This document shows, one piece after another, positions 8,775 through 17,852 of a stretch of DNA of 64,000 bases. Position 1 is the first letter of the stretch; each line of letters opens with the position of its first letter. The stretch is from Lewinella sp. IMCC34183. GTDB lineage: Bacteria > Bacteroidota > Bacteroidia > Chitinophagales > Saprospiraceae. The DNA lies in assembly GCF_003390915.1 (NCBI RefSeq), contig NZ_QMEM01000005.1, positions 124,001 through 188,000 of the forward strand, in the 5' to 3' direction. Position numbers and translations under genes: made by a program. Below the pieces are notes generated by a model. The model saw only the letters and a list, made by a program, of their open reading frames with translations, was not told the origin of the DNA and did not search any database.

Positions 8775-8918
8775 CTGCGCTGGCCCGGGCGCGCAGCGAC
8801 CGGCAGGTGAGGCGAGCTACGGTACCACCGTACTACACTACCACCATACTACTACCCCACTATTTCAACCCTTTACCCCCGGCAGGCCTTTACTTAGTGA
8901 AATAAGCTTAAGAAACCA
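8775..8918. other. map-infA spacer with degenerate octamer-like sequence
   Basis: Non-coding spacer. Bases 8820-8860 contain imperfect repeats of tactac/ctacc resembling the reverse complement of the octamer family. I see no gene here. Confidence 0.5.
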
Positions 8919-8950
8919 TTTGGGCAGGTGAGAAAATAATCTTACCTTTG
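8919..8950 (+). promoter_or_regulatory. Canonical Bacteroidota promoter of the ribosomal operon
   Basis: -33 element TTTG (8919-8922), a 20-base spacer, then the -7 element TACCTTTG (8943-8950). This fits the TTTG-N19-21-TAnnTTTG consensus exactly. The infA ATG follows 18 bases later. Confidence 0.85.
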
Positions 8951-8968
8951 CCCTCCGAAATTTAAAAC

Positions 8969-9187
8969 ATGTCCAAAAAAGACCTGATCAAGCAGGATGG
9001 CGTGATTGAAGAGGCCCTCTCGAACGCAATGTTCCGCGTGCGGCTGGAAAACGACCACGAAATCAAGGCGACGATCTCCGGAAAGATGCGGATGCACTAC
9101 ATCAAAATCCTTCCGGGAGATAAGGTAGCCGTGGAAATGAGTCCCTACGACCTGAGTCGTGGACGCATCACCTACCGCTACAAATAA
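8969..9187 (+). CDS. infA: Translation initiation factor IF-1
   Basis: A 72-residue single-domain OB-fold protein that binds the ribosomal A site during initiation together with IF-2 and IF-3. The family core is intact: a start of [46 protein letters not shown] and the closing GRITYRYK. Full family length. It is the first gene of the infA-rpmJ-rpsM-rpsK-rpsD-rpoA-rplQ run and has a canonical promoter 18 bases upstream, so it heads the operon. Confidence 0.98.
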   Translation: MSKKDLIKQDGVIEEALSNAMFRVRLENDHEIKATISGKMRMHYIKILPGDKVAVEMSPYDLSRGRITYRYK

Positions 9188-9223
9188 CCCCGCCCGCTGC
9201 CGCTGGTTGTAAATCTCTTTACT

Positions 9224-9340
9224 ATGAAAGTCAGACCCTCCGTCAAGAAGCGCTCGGCCGATTGCAAGATCGTCCGCCGTAAGGGCAAAGTGTACATCAT
9301 TAACAAAAAGAACCCCAAGTTCAAGCAACGTCAGGGATAA
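9224..9340 (+). CDS. rpmJ: 50S ribosomal protein L36, zinc-free type
   Basis: A 38-residue protein too short for most gene finders: ATG at 9224, TAA at 9338-9340. It begins [19 protein letters not shown] and ends NPKFKQRQG, both hallmarks of L36. Only one (C14) of the four zinc-ribbon ligands remains; positions 11, 27 and 33 are S, N and F. This is the zinc-independent form, as usual in Bacteroidota. It lies 36 bases after infA and 17 before rpsM, clearly in the same transcript. Confidence 0.96.
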   Translation: MKVRPSVKKRSADCKIVRRKGKVYIINKKNPKFKQRQG

Positions 9341-9357
9341 GCTAAGCTAGAGTTACT

Positions 9358-9735
9358 ATGGCAAGAATTGCAGGAGTAGATCTGCCGCGTAACAAGCGCG
9401 GCATCATCAGCCTGACCTACGTTTTCGGCGTAGGCAGCACGCGCGCCGGGGAGATCCTCGATCGCGCTAACGTTGATCACGACACGAAGGTGCAGGACTG
9501 GTCCGACGAGGACATCCGTACCATCTCCAACCTCATTACCAACGAGTATAAGGTGGAGGGTGATCTGCGTACGGAAGTACAGACCAACATCAAGCGTCTG
9601 ATGGATATCGGCTGCTACCGGGGCCTCCGCCACCGGAAGGGTCTGCCGCTGCGCGGCCAGCGTACCCAGACCAACGCCCGTACCCGCAAGGGCAAGCGTA
9701 AGACTGTAGCGAACAAGAAAAAAGCGACTAAGTAA
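9358..9735 (+). CDS. rpsM: 30S ribosomal protein S13
   Basis: A 125-residue protein of the small-subunit head that contacts S19, the 16S rRNA and the P-site tRNA. It begins [15 protein letters not shown] and carries the conserved [17 protein letters not shown] segment followed by a basic tail ([17 protein letters not shown]). Length is normal. The stop TAA shares its last base with the ATG of rpsK (TAATG), so the two are translationally coupled. Confidence 0.98.
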   Translation: MARIAGVDLPRNKRGIISLTYVFGVGSTRAGEILDRANVDHDTKVQDWSDEDIRTISNLITNEYKVEGDLRTEVQTNIKRLMDIGCYRGLRHRKGLPLRGQRTQTNARTRKGKRKTVANKKKATK

Positions 9736-10133
9736 TGGCTAAAAGACAGGCAGGCGGCCGCGTCGTCAAGAAACGTAAGGTAAAAGTTGATAACGAAGGA
9801 CTGGCCTACATCCAGGCAACCTTCAATAACATCATCATTTCGATCACCAACAAGCAGGGTGACGTCATCAGCTGGGGCAGTGCCGGTAAGGAGAAATTCC
9901 GCGGCAGCAAGAAAAGCACCCCCTACGCCGCTCAGGTGGCTTCCGGTAACGCCGCGCGCGTAGCCTACGAGGCTGGCCTCCGCGTCGTCGAAGTGTACGT
10001 TAAAGGTCCCGGCTCCGGTCGCGAGGCCGCTATCCGCGCCATCGACGGTGCCGGTATCCGCGTAGCAAAAATCAAGGACGTAACCCCAATGCCCCACAAC
10101 GGCTGCCGTCCTCCCAAGCGTCGTCGCGTCTAA
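9735..10133 (+). CDS. rpsK: 30S ribosomal protein S11
   Basis: A 132-residue protein of the small-subunit platform next to the Shine-Dalgarno helix. Conserved segments are seen: [50 protein letters not shown] and the closing [13 protein letters not shown]. Start shares one base with the rpsM stop. A 109-base leader-like gap follows before rpsD. Confidence 0.98.
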   Translation: MAKRQAGGRVVKKRKVKVDNEGLAYIQATFNNIIISITNKQGDVISWGSAGKEKFRGSKKSTPYAAQVASGNAARVAYEAGLRVVEVYVKGPGSGREAAIRAIDGAGIRVAKIKDVTPMPHNGCRPPKRRRV

Positions 10134-10157
10134 GCACGACCGCTTATTCCCTCCGGG

Positions 10158-10179
10158 CTTGCCACCCTCCCGTGGTAAG
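10158..10179 (+). promoter_or_regulatory. Hairpin in the rpsK-rpsD spacer
   Basis: CTTGCCAC (10158-10165), a 6-base loop, GTGGTAAG (10172-10179), with one G-U pair. Its place before rpsD, the usual translational repressor gene of this operon, makes a regulatory role thinkable but unproven. Confidence 0.3.
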
Positions 10180-10242
10180 ATGCAACTCTGTCTCTCGTCC
10201 CGGAAGAGACCATTCAGCAACAACTAAAGACATCACGTCACT

Positions 10243-10857
10243 ATGGCCAGATATACCGGTCCCAAGGCTAAGAAAGCCCGTGCGTTAGGCGAACCCATTT
10301 TCGGGTACAGCCGCGCCTTCGAACGTAAGAAATACAAGCCCGGCCAGCACGGCAACAGCCGCGGCCGCCGCCGCCAACCCTCCGACTACAAGCTTCAGCT
10401 GACGGAGAAGCAAAAGGCCAAGTACACCTACGGTGTTCTCGAACGGCAGTTCCTCAACCTGTTCAAGAAAGCCGCCGCCTCCCGGGGTATTACCGGTGAG
10501 TTGTTGCTGCAGTACCTGGAAGCCCGTTTGGACAACGTGGTATTCCGTCTCGGCCTGGCTCCTACCCGCCGCGCCGCCCGTCAGCTCGTGTCGCACCGCC
10601 ACATCATGCTGAACGGCCGCCTCAATAACATTCCCTCTACGCAAATCCGCCCCGGCGATGTCGTGTCGGTCCGCGGTAAGTCGCAGGGCCTCGAGGTAAT
10701 CCGCGATACCATGAACGGTAAGAGCGATGTCCGCAATCACGGCTGGCTCACCTTCAACCCGGAGAAGATGGAAGGAACCTTCCTCGATTACCCGGAGCGC
10801 GAGAATATTCCCGAGAAGATCAACACCCAGTTGATCGTCGAGCTTTACTCGAAGTAA
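10243..10857 (+). CDS. rpsD: 30S ribosomal protein S4
   Basis: A 204-residue 16S rRNA-binding protein that nucleates 30S assembly and in many bacteria represses the alpha operon. It starts MARYTGPKAKKARALGEP; the S4 RNA-binding domain occupies about residues 95-160 (YLEARLDNVVFRLG, SHRHIMLNGR, PGDVVSVR). The N-terminal cysteine zinc knuckle of some S4 proteins is absent, as is common in the phylum. It lies between rpsK and rpoA in the usual order. A GC-rich hairpin follows its stop by ten bases. Confidence 0.97.
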   Translation: MARYTGPKAKKARALGEPIFGYSRAFERKKYKPGQHGNSRGRRRQPSDYKLQLTEKQKAKYTYGVLERQFLNLFKKAAASRGITGELLLQYLEARLDNVVFRLGLAPTRRAARQLVSHRHIMLNGRLNNIPSTQIRPGDVVSVRGKSQGLEVIRDTMNGKSDVRNHGWLTFNPEKMEGTFLDYPERENIPEKINTQLIVELYSK

Positions 10858-10867
10858 TTTTCAGACA

Positions 10868-10905
10868 GGGGTGGCCGCGGTCCACCACCGGGCTACGGCC
10901 ACCCC
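10868..10905 (+). terminator. Hairpin after rpsD (possible attenuator)
   Basis: GGGGTGGCCG (10868-10877) pairs with CGGCCACCCC (10896-10905), followed by TTCTT. The T-run is weak and rpoA follows in the operon, so it may only trim expression. Confidence 0.45.
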
Positions 10906-11018
10906 TTCTTCGCCCTGATTCGGCTGCCCGCCGGTTGGGGCAACCTAATTTTTATAGTCCCGGTGTTGTTGCCCCGCCCTCCCCGCGGCCCAATGCACTC
11001 TAAGTCAGATAATAACGT

Positions 11019-12020
11019 ATGAGCAGTATCCTAAATTTCCAGAAGCCGGACAAGATCACGATGCAGAAGTCGGATGACTTCCATGGCAACTTTGAGTTTA
11101 AGCCCCTGGAACCCGGATTCGGTCAGACCATTGGCAACTCGCTGCGGCGCGTGCTTCTGAGCAGCCTGGAGGGTTTCGCCATCTCCGCCGTCCGTATCGC
11201 CGGTGTCGACCACGAGTTCGGAACGATCCGCGGCGTCGTTGAAGACGTTGTCGAGATCATCCTCAACCTCAAGCAGGTCCGTCTCAAGCAGACCATCGAG
11301 AACGACGAGATGGAGGAGGAGAAGATCTACCTCACCCTGAGTGGCCGCGAACAGTTTACCGCCGCCGACATCGACGAGCACACCAATGTGTTCAAGGTGA
11401 TGAACCCCGACCTGGTCCTCTGCACCATGGAGCCCTTCGTCAACCTGGAGGTAGAGCTCACCGTCACCAAGGGATACGGTTACATCCCGGCAGACGAAAA
11501 CCTGCCCAAGAACGCCCCCATTGGCGTGATCCCCGTAGATGCTATCTATACCCCTATTAAGAACGTTGCTTACCGCGTGGAGTCCACCCGCGTAGGCCAA
11601 CGCACCGACTACGAGAACCTGATCCTGGAGGTCAAGACCGACGGTACCATCCACCCCGAGGATGCCGTTCGGGAAGCCGCCCGTATCCTGATTCAGCACC
11701 TGATGCTGATCACCGACGAGCCGATCGAGTTCCAGAGCACCGGTGCCCGCGAGGAGACCATCGTCGACGAGCACATCCTGCACATGCGCAAGCTGCTCAA
11801 GACCAGCCTCGAAGACCTCGATCTATCGGTACGTGCCTACAACTGCCTCAAGGCCGCCAAGATCAACAGCCTCGGCGAACTGGTACGCTACGATACCCAC
11901 GAGCTGCTCAAGTTCCGCAACTTCGGTAAGAAATCCCTCGTGGAGATTGAAGAGCTGCTGGTTGAGAAGGGCCTGACCTTCGGTATGGACCTCAGCAAGT
12001 ACAAGCTGGACGAAGAGTAG
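11019..12020 (+). CDS. rpoA: RNA polymerase alpha subunit
   Basis: A 333-residue subunit whose N-terminal domain (about 1-235) dimerises and holds beta and beta-prime, and whose C-terminal domain (about 260-325) touches promoter DNA and activators. Seen are [21 protein letters not shown] and [14 protein letters not shown] in the N-domain, and [20 protein letters not shown] with [14 protein letters not shown] in the C-domain. Length is normal. The stop TAG (12018-12020) is followed one base later by an octamer array, an unusual insert between rpoA and rplQ. Confidence 0.98.
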   Translation: MSSILNFQKPDKITMQKSDDFHGNFEFKPLEPGFGQTIGNSLRRVLLSSLEGFAISAVRIAGVDHEFGTIRGVVEDVVEIILNLKQVRLKQTIENDEMEEEKIYLTLSGREQFTAADIDEHTNVFKVMNPDLVLCTMEPFVNLEVELTVTKGYGYIPADENLPKNAPIGVIPVDAIYTPIKNVAYRVESTRVGQRTDYENLILEVKTDGTIHPEDAVREAARILIQHLMLITDEPIEFQSTGAREETIVDEHILHMRKLLKTSLEDLDLSVRAYNCLKAAKINSLGELVRYDTHELLKFRNFGKKSLVEIEELLVEKGLTFGMDLSKYKLDEE

Positions 12021-12021
12021 T

Positions 12022-12084
12022 TAGTTCTGTAGTTCTGTAGTTCTGTAGTTCTGTAGACTACCATACTACAGAACTATAGAACTA
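12022..12084 (+). repeat. TAGTTCTG octamer array (4 copies) with inverted partner
   Basis: Four copies of TAGTTCTG (12022-12053) begin one base after the rpoA stop. An inverted partner CTACAGAACTATAGAACTA (12066-12084) could fold back onto them as a long hairpin inside the ribosomal operon. Confidence 0.85.
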
Positions 12085-12232
12085 CCGTACTACAAAGCGG
12101 CTCCGCCGCCATCCCGGGTCATCCGCAAGGATGTAGTTTCTATGTAAACCACTCGGTAATTACCCCTCCCCCTCCGCGGTTGCCCGATCCGCATACGAGC
12201 GGGAGGTGCGTGTTGCCGGCAAATTTCCTGAC
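12085..12232. other. rpoA-rplQ spacer with small hairpins
   Basis: Non-coding. It holds GCGGCTCCGCCGC (12096-12108) and CATCCGCAAGGATG (near 12120), both short stem-loops. No -7 box with a clear -33 element was found. Confidence 0.4.
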
Positions 12233-12772
12233 ATGCGTCACGGTAAGAAATTCAACCACTTAGGTCGCAAGACCGCCCACCGTAAGGCCCTGCTCCGCAA
12301 CCTCACGATTGCGTTGATCACCCATAAGCGGATCAACACCACCCTGGCCAAGGCCAAAGCCCTGCGTACCTACGCCGAGCCCATCATCACCAAGGCCAAG
12401 ACCAACGATACGCACAACCGGCGTACCGTTTTCAGCTACCTGCAGAACAAGGAGGCCGTAGCCGAGCTGTTCAGCACTGTGGCCGATAAGGTTGCCGACC
12501 GCCCGGGCGGTTACCTGCGCGTGATCAAGACCGGTTTCCGTCTCGGTGACGGTGCCGAAACCGCCATGATCGAGTTCGTAGACTTCAACGACGTCTACAA
12601 CAAGGAAGGCGATAAGTCGAAGGGCCGTACCCGCCGCAGCCGCCGCCGTCGCGGAGGAAGCGGAAGCGGATCCAGCGCCGAAGGAAACAGCAACACGGAC
12701 ACGGGCGCAGCCGCTGCGACCACCGCTGCCGCCGCTGCTGCCACCACGGACGAAACCAAGGAGGAGGAATAA
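12233..12772 (+). CDS. rplQ: 50S ribosomal protein L17 with low-complexity tail
   Basis: A 179-residue protein at the exit-tunnel side of the large subunit. The start [13 protein letters not shown] at 12233 is the family start; an in-frame GTG at 12206 would add nine unconserved residues. The core (about 1-118) ends near [10 protein letters not shown]. After it comes a basic stretch ([12 protein letters not shown]) and then a Ser/Gly and Ala/Thr-rich tail ending TKEEE. Tails of this kind are common in Bacteroidota L17, but this one is notably repetitive. It is the last gene of the operon and is followed by a strong terminator. Confidence 0.97.
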   Translation: MRHGKKFNHLGRKTAHRKALLRNLTIALITHKRINTTLAKAKALRTYAEPIITKAKTNDTHNRRTVFSYLQNKEAVAELFSTVADKVADRPGGYLRVIKTGFRLGDGAETAMIEFVDFNDVYNKEGDKSKGRTRRSRRRRGGSGSGSSAEGNSNTDTGAAAATTAAAAAATTDETKEEE

Positions 12773-12793
12773 GCATTCCCCCTGCCAGAGACA

Positions 12794-12829
12794 AGCCCGG
12801 AACGCCCCGCGTTCCGGGCTTTTTCTTTT
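12794..12829 (+). terminator. Rho-independent terminator of the ribosomal operon
   Basis: Perfect 11-base stem AGCCCGGAACG (12794-12804) / CGTTCCGGGCT (12810-12820), a five-base loop, then TTTTCTTTT. It marks the operon end. Confidence 0.93.
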
Positions 12830-12878
12830 GAAGACAACTCTGTCCGGCTTTACAGGTTGGTACACGAAATATCCCGGT

Positions 12879-13907
12879 ATGGAAATAGGATTTGACAGCT
12901 TCGGCTCCGCAGTACTCGACGAACGCACCGGCGACGTGCTCCACGCTGAGCAGTCCATGAGTGATCTGCTCGACCGCATCGTAATGGCGGATAAATCCGG
13001 CATCGACGTTTTTGGCATGGGCGAGCACCACCGGCCCGACTACTTCGACTCTTCTCCCGTGACGATCCTGGCAGCGGCGGCCGCCCGCACGGAACAGATC
13101 AAACTGTCCAGTGCGGTAACCGTACTCAGCGCGGCGGATCCCGTCCGGGTCTTCCAAAGCTTTGCCACCCTGGACCTTATTTCCCGGGGGCGTACCGAGA
13201 TGGTGGTCGGTCGCGGGTCCTTCATCGATGCTTTTCCCCTTTTCGGCTTCGACCTGAAGGACTACGATGAGCTGTTTACCGAGAAGCTGGGCCTGTTGCT
13301 CCAGATCCGCGATAATAAGCGGGTGACGTGGTCCGGCAAGTTTCGCCCCTCACTCAACGACCAGCCGGTGTACCCGCGGCCGGCCCAGGATACCTTGCCG
13401 ATCTGGCTCGGTGTAGGTGGCACCCCCGCTTCCTTTGCCCGCGCGGGTCGGCTGGGCCTGCCGCTGATGGTGGCCGTAATCGGCGGGGAGACCCACCGCT
13501 TCCGGCCCCTGATCGACCTGTACCGCGAGGCCTGGACGGAGGCGGGACACGATCCTAGCGGTATGCGGGTCGGTCTGCACTCCCTCGGCTACGTCGCCGA
13601 GACCACCGAGCGCGCGGTTGCCGATTTCCAGCCCGGCCACACCCGTACCATGAACAAGATCGGCCGTGAGCGCGGCTGGCCGCCCCAGGGCCGCCCCCAA
13701 TTCGACGCCCAGGCGGGTCCGCGGGGAGCCCTGCTGGTAGGTGGCCCGGAAGAGGTGGCGGAAAAGATTCTCCGCCATTCCGAAGCCCTCGGAGGTATTG
13801 ATCGCCTTACCTTTCAGATGGACAGCGCCGAATTGTCCCATGAACAACGGCTGCGGGCCATCGAACTGATCGGCCGGGAAGTTGCCCCCCGAGTTAAGGC
13901 CGGCTAA
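12879..13907 (+). CDS. LLM-class flavin-dependent oxidoreductase (luciferase-like)
   Basis: A 342-residue cytosolic protein of the bacterial luciferase-like monooxygenase family, which uses reduced flavin to oxidise varied small molecules. The start MEIGFDSFGS at 12879 is the usual family beginning; an in-frame upstream start at 12828 would run into the ribosomal terminator. Recognisable are GMGEHHRPDYFDSSP (family GEHH), AAAAARTEQIKLSSAV, RTEMVVGRGSF and PIWLGVGGTPAS. The substrate cannot be inferred. It is followed by an MFS exporter on the same strand, which fits but does not prove a detoxification pairing. Confidence 0.9.
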   Translation: MEIGFDSFGSAVLDERTGDVLHAEQSMSDLLDRIVMADKSGIDVFGMGEHHRPDYFDSSPVTILAAAAARTEQIKLSSAVTVLSAADPVRVFQSFATLDLISRGRTEMVVGRGSFIDAFPLFGFDLKDYDELFTEKLGLLLQIRDNKRVTWSGKFRPSLNDQPVYPRPAQDTLPIWLGVGGTPASFARAGRLGLPLMVAVIGGETHRFRPLIDLYREAWTEAGHDPSGMRVGLHSLGYVAETTERAVADFQPGHTRTMNKIGRERGWPPQGRPQFDAQAGPRGALLVGGPEEVAEKILRHSEALGGIDRLTFQMDSAELSHEQRLRAIELIGREVAPRVKAG

Positions 13908-13948
13908 GTACCTCCGCCGGCCCCCTGTTTACGTTTTACCCCTACCCC

Positions 13949-15145
13949 ATGCCAGATCCCAAAGAAAACCGCTTCCTACTCATTCTGGTGCTCGGATCGC
14001 TGACGACCATCGGGCCGCTGTCGATCGACATGTACCTGCCCGCCTTCGCGGGAATCGCGCGGGATATGGACACGGAGATCAGTCGGGTATCGCTGTCGCT
14101 GTCGAGCTTCTTCGTCGGTCTGGCCATCGGTCAGCTCATCTACGGTCCGCTGCTGGAGCGCTTCGGTCGCAAGCGGCCCATGTACATCGGCCTGCTGATC
14201 TACGCGGCCAGTTCGGTGGCCTGTGCGCTGACCACTTCGGTGGAGGCGCTGATTCTCTTCCGATTCTTTCAGGCCCTAGGTGCTTGCGGGGGACTGGTCG
14301 CTTCGCGTGCCATCGTGCGTGACCTCTTCGAAACCAAAGAGATGGCCAAGGTTTTCTCCTTGCTGATGATGGTCATCGCCGTCTCCCCCATCATCGCGCC
14401 GACCCTCGGGGGGTTCGTGACCACCGCCTTCGGCTGGCAGTACGTGTTTGCCATCCTGGCGGGAATGTCCCTGCTCATCCTTACCGGCGGCTACCTGCTG
14501 CTGTCCGGGTACGACCGCATCAACAAAGAGTATTCCCTGCGTCCGCGGGCTATCTTTCGCAACTACTGGTCCATCCTTACCGACGGACACTTCATCCTGT
14601 ACGCCATGACCGGAGCCTTCTCCTCCGCCGGGCTATACGCCTACATCAGCGGTTCTCCTCACCTCTACCTCGAGCTGTTTGGTATTTCGGAGCAGGAATA
14701 CGGCATTGTGTTCGCGATCATCGCGGCGGGCCTGGTGACGGCAACCCAGCTTAACAACCGCGTACTGAAGAACCGCTCGAGTGAGCGTATCGTGCATCTG
14801 GCGCTCCTAGGGCAGTGCGCGGCGGCTCTCCTGCTGTTGGTAGACGTTCTGGTCGGCTACAGCGGCCTGTACGTGACCACGGCCCTGATCTTCAGCTACC
14901 TGTTCTGCCTGGGCTTCATTTTCCCCAATGCTTCCGCGCTGTCGCTGGACACAATGCGCCACACCGCCGGCAGTGCATCGGCCCTGATGGGGTCGGTCCA
15001 GATGGCCGTCGGCGCGCTGGGCTCGGCGGTGGTGGGCGTCCTGCAGGGCGACAGTCCCCTGGCCATGGTGGGCACCATGACCTTCTGCGGTCTGTTTGCC
15101 CTGGGGTTGCTGACCATGGGCAGTCGGAGATTGGCGCTGGCGTAG
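13949..15145 (+). CDS. Bcr/CflA-type multidrug efflux MFS transporter
   Basis: A 398-residue, 12-helix inner-membrane drug/H+ antiporter of the DHA1 class. It carries the Bcr/CflA N-terminal motif SIDMYLPAF, the motif-A loop LLERFGRKRPMYIG, RFFQALGACGG in helix 4 and APTLGGFV (motif C-like) in helix 5. Normal length. A -7-like TACGTTTT (13930-13937) stands 11 bases before the ATG. It is followed after 15 bases by a sodium-coupled transporter gene with its own -7 box, so they may be separate units. Confidence 0.92.
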   Translation: MPDPKENRFLLILVLGSLTTIGPLSIDMYLPAFAGIARDMDTEISRVSLSLSSFFVGLAIGQLIYGPLLERFGRKRPMYIGLLIYAASSVACALTTSVEALILFRFFQALGACGGLVASRAIVRDLFETKEMAKVFSLLMMVIAVSPIIAPTLGGFVTTAFGWQYVFAILAGMSLLILTGGYLLLSGYDRINKEYSLRPRAIFRNYWSILTDGHFILYAMTGAFSSAGLYAYISGSPHLYLELFGISEQEYGIVFAIIAAGLVTATQLNNRVLKNRSSERIVHLALLGQCAAALLLLVDVLVGYSGLYVTTALIFSYLFCLGFIFPNASALSLDTMRHTAGSASALMGSVQMAVGALGSAVVGVLQGDSPLAMVGTMTFCGLFALGLLTMGSRRLALA

Positions 15146-15147
15146 GG

Positions 15148-15155
15148 TATCTTTC
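15148..15155 (+). promoter_or_regulatory. -7 promoter box (TATCTTTC) directly before sodium symporter gene
   Basis: TATCTTTC begins three bases after the upstream MFS stop and ends five bases before the ATG at 15161. Confidence 0.45.
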
Positions 15156-15160
15156 CGGCC

Positions 15161-16543
15161 ATGTCTATTCGTTTCTCCCGCCTCGGCCACGTACTCGCCT
15201 CGGCCAGCGCCGCCATCGGCGTAGCCAACCTTGTGATCTTTCCCTACCGGGTCCACTACTTCGGGGGCAGCGCCTATATTCTTATGTTCGTTTTGTTCAC
15301 CCTGCTGCTCGGCATTCCGCTGATGGTCCTGGAGAACGCGATGGGCAAGCGCCGGGGCACGGACGCCACGGAGGCATTCGAATGGCCGGGTGCCTCCCGC
15401 AACTGGCAACTGGTGGCGTGGCTGGGCATACTCACCGCGATCATGGTGGCCTCCTTTTACCTGGTCCTCGCGGGGTGGACGCTGGAGTACGTGTGGAAGT
15501 ACCTTACCGATTACGCTACCGTAGCCGCGACCCCCGCCGCGCCGGCCTTCGGCGAGTCGATCGGTACGATTCCCCGTGCCCTACTGTTTACCGGCCTATT
15601 CACGGCCCTTGTCTCCCTGGTTTGCTCACGGGAGCTGCACCGGGGTATCGAGCGGCTCAGTCGGTTCGCCATGCCCGTGCTGGCCGTACTCCTGGTATTC
15701 CTGATCGTCTCTCTGCCGATCCTGCGCCCCGCCGCAGTAGACTACGCCAATCTGTTCAAGTTCGACTGGCGGGGATTGCTGATCCCCACCGAATCGGGCG
15801 AGCTCGGGATACTCCACGCTCTCGGTCAGGCATTTTTCAGTCTGGGACTCGGCGCGGTATCCATGCTGACCTTCGCCGCCCACGCCGACCGGGACACGAA
15901 CGTACTGCGCGCCGCGCCGCAGATCGTGCACCTCGACACCGTGGTCGCGATACTTGGTGCGCTCCTGGTGGTCCCCCTGCTGGGCGACGTGGAGGGGGCG
16001 GTATACGGCGGTCCACCGCTGGTCTTCATCAACCTGGTAGAGATTTTCAAGACGTACGGCGCCGCGGCGCAGTGGGTCGGGCTGCTCTTTTTCTTTCTGC
16101 TGGGCGTGGCGATCCTTACCTCGGCGGTGTCGCTGTTCGAGCCGGCGCTCCGCACGATGACCGAGCGCTTCGGCTGGAAACGGAGTTGGGGCGGTCCCGT
16201 CATCGGCGCGCTGGTGTTCGTGCTGGCGGTACCGGTGGTCAGCTCCTGCTCCTCCGACGGACCGGCGTGGCTGACCAACTTTGCCGGCATGGGAGACCCC
16301 TTGCTGGGGTACTTTAATTTTCTGCTGGAGTGGTTCGGCAGCATTTCCCTGCTGGTCGGGGAATTGCTGCTGTGCTGGTTCCTGCTGCGGGTGTGGGGGC
16401 TGCCGGCGCTGTTCGAGGAACTGGCCTACGGCGGGCATCCGGTCACGGCCGCAGACCGGCGGCGGCTTACGCTGGAGTTTCGCTACGTGATTCCGGTGGG
16501 CATCGGGCTCTTGCTGCTGGCCAAGGTATGGACGTTGTTGTAG
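15161..16543 (+). CDS. Sodium-dependent transporter of the SNF/NSS family
   Basis: A 460-residue inner-membrane symporter of the neurotransmitter:sodium family (LeuT fold), which typically takes up amino acids or similar amines with Na+. The first helix region holds GHVLASASAAIGVANLVIFP, the family's unwound helix-1 segment, and FGGSAY matches NGGGAF. Helix 8 region LGQAFFSLGLGAVSMLTFAA fits the family's second sodium-site segment. About 11-12 helices. The helix-1 motif lacks the usual W-R-F-P tryptophan, reading VIFPY, so substrate preference may differ from LeuT. Substrate unknown. Confidence 0.9.
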   Translation: MSIRFSRLGHVLASASAAIGVANLVIFPYRVHYFGGSAYILMFVLFTLLLGIPLMVLENAMGKRRGTDATEAFEWPGASRNWQLVAWLGILTAIMVASFYLVLAGWTLEYVWKYLTDYATVAATPAAPAFGESIGTIPRALLFTGLFTALVSLVCSRELHRGIERLSRFAMPVLAVLLVFLIVSLPILRPAAVDYANLFKFDWRGLLIPTESGELGILHALGQAFFSLGLGAVSMLTFAAHADRDTNVLRAAPQIVHLDTVVAILGALLVVPLLGDVEGAVYGGPPLVFINLVEIFKTYGAAAQWVGLLFFFLLGVAILTSAVSLFEPALRTMTERFGWKRSWGGPVIGALVFVLAVPVVSSCSSDGPAWLTNFAGMGDPLLGYFNFLLEWFGSISLLVGELLLCWFLLRVWGLPALFEELAYGGHPVTAADRRRLTLEFRYVIPVGIGLLLLAKVWTLL

Positions 16544-16632
16544 GGGAGAGCGGTAGGGATGCGGAGTTAGTGATTCCGCCCTATTTTGATGAGAAACGTC
16601 GGGCGTGGGCTGCGCGCTCGGAGAGCGCGGGC

Positions 16633-16707
16633 TACTGCGCAGCCGGAAGCAGCATCGTACTGCGCAGCCGGGGGCAGCGTTGTACTGCGCTGCCGACGGT
16701 AGCTCCG
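16633..16707 (-). repeat. Three tandem 25-bp units, repeat family B
   Basis: Exactly three 25-base units (16633-16657, 16658-16682, 16683-16707), each starting TACTGCGC on the plus strand. On the minus strand they read CAGTAC..GCTGCC..CCGG..GCAG and lie three bases past the stop of the minus-strand DUF819 gene. The same motif recurs at 36.1 and 47.4 kb. Confidence 0.85.
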
Positions 16708-16709
16708 TA

Positions 16710-17852
16710 TCAGGCGAGGCCGGCGACCAGGAATCCGAGGTAGGTGCCCAGCCCGTTGCCGAGGGCTCCGACCAGGATACCGGGGAGGTAGAGGTCCATG
16801 CGATCGAGACTCTTGGCCAGGGCCAGCGCTGAGGAGGAGCCCCCAATGTTGGCTTGAGAGGCGACGGCGGCCACATCCGGGTCCAGTTTGAACAGGGTGG
16901 TCACTCCAAAGACCAGCGTACCGTGTATTAGGACGATTACCGTAACGAGCGCCAGTAGCGCCCACGCCAGGTCACCAATCTGCCCGAGGGCCGCCAGATC
17001 GCAGAAGGCCCCGATAACCGCCAGAAAGAGGTAAACGAAGAATAAGCCCAGGACCTGTCCACCCTCCAGCCGGTGGAAGTACGGCAGCTGGGCCAGCACG
17101 AGTGCGAGACTGGTCAGGACGAGGATCGAGGGCACGTCGTAGCCCAGGTCGGCCAGCCAGAGCGTGATCGCGTCCGCAGCGGCCAGGCTGAGGAAGCCCA
17201 CTCCGAGCAGTATTCCCAGGGATAGCACGCTCACCGACTCGCTTTCCCGTTCCACGTCGTCGTCAACCGCTACTGCCCGACGGACTTCCCCGGTCCCCCA
17301 CCTCCGCAGCACCAGCGGTACCGCCAGCGTGATGACCATCCACACCGCCGTGATGATGTTGTCCACGGCCGTCATACCGGCGTAGAGGACGCCCTCCCGC
17401 ATCATGTCGTAGTGGATGGCAATGGCGTTGTAGTTGACGCTGCCCCCCGTGTACGTGCCGGTGAACATACCGCTGATGGCGGGGTAGAATTCCCCGAATT
17501 GCCCGGGACCGTCGATTAGGTACATACCGGCCACCACGCCAAGCGCCGTGCCTGCGCTGCCCAGCAGGAACAGCAGCAGCATCGGGGCGCCCGCCCGCCG
17601 GATACTGGCGAGGTTGACATCGAGGAGCAGGTAGAAGATCGACAGGGGGGCCAGGTAGCGGAAGACGCCGTCGTATACCGCTGATCCCTGCGAGGCCGAA
17701 GGGATCAGGCCCAGGTTGGCCCACACCGCCACCACGATGATGACCACCAGCGCGGTACCCAGGTGCCGCAGCGGCGTACGCCGGACCAACCACTCCGCCA
17801 GCACCACGCTACCGCAAAGAATAGCGAGGATAAGGAGGGGGTTACTGGCCAT
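16710..17852 (-). CDS. DUF819 family membrane protein
   Basis: A 380-residue polytopic membrane protein with about ten helices, of the DUF819 (YjcL-like) family. These resemble secondary carriers but have no proven substrate. Typical segments are GMFTGTYTGGSVNYNAIA in the first half and ASQANIGGSSSALALAKSL in the second, two glycine/serine-rich half-helices arranged as in inverted-repeat carriers. The start MASNPLLILAIL at 17852 places the first helix at the N-terminus; an upstream ATG at 17906 would add a proline-rich hydrophilic leader. Three 25-base repeats follow its stop. Confidence 0.88.
   Translation of the reverse strand: MASNPLLILAILCGSVVLAEWLVRRTPLRHLGTALVVIIVVAVWANLGLIPSASQGSAVYDGVFRYLAPLSIFYLLLDVNLASIRRAGAPMLLLFLLGSAGTALGVVAGMYLIDGPGQFGEFYPAISGMFTGTYTGGSVNYNAIAIHYDMMREGVLYAGMTAVDNIITAVWMVITLAVPLVLRRWGTGEVRRAVAVDDDVERESESVSVLSLGILLGVGFLSLAAADAITLWLADLGYDVPSILVLTSLALVLAQLPYFHRLEGGQVLGLFFVYLFLAVIGAFCDLAALGQIGDLAWALLALVTVIVLIHGTLVFGVTTLFKLDPDVAAVASQANIGGSSSALALAKSLDRMDLYLPGILVGALGNGLGTYLGFLVAGLA

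Noticed and set aside
14815-16317. 500-residue frame over the two transporter genes
   Set aside because: Arg/Gly/Pro-rich shadow of two well-supported transporter genes.
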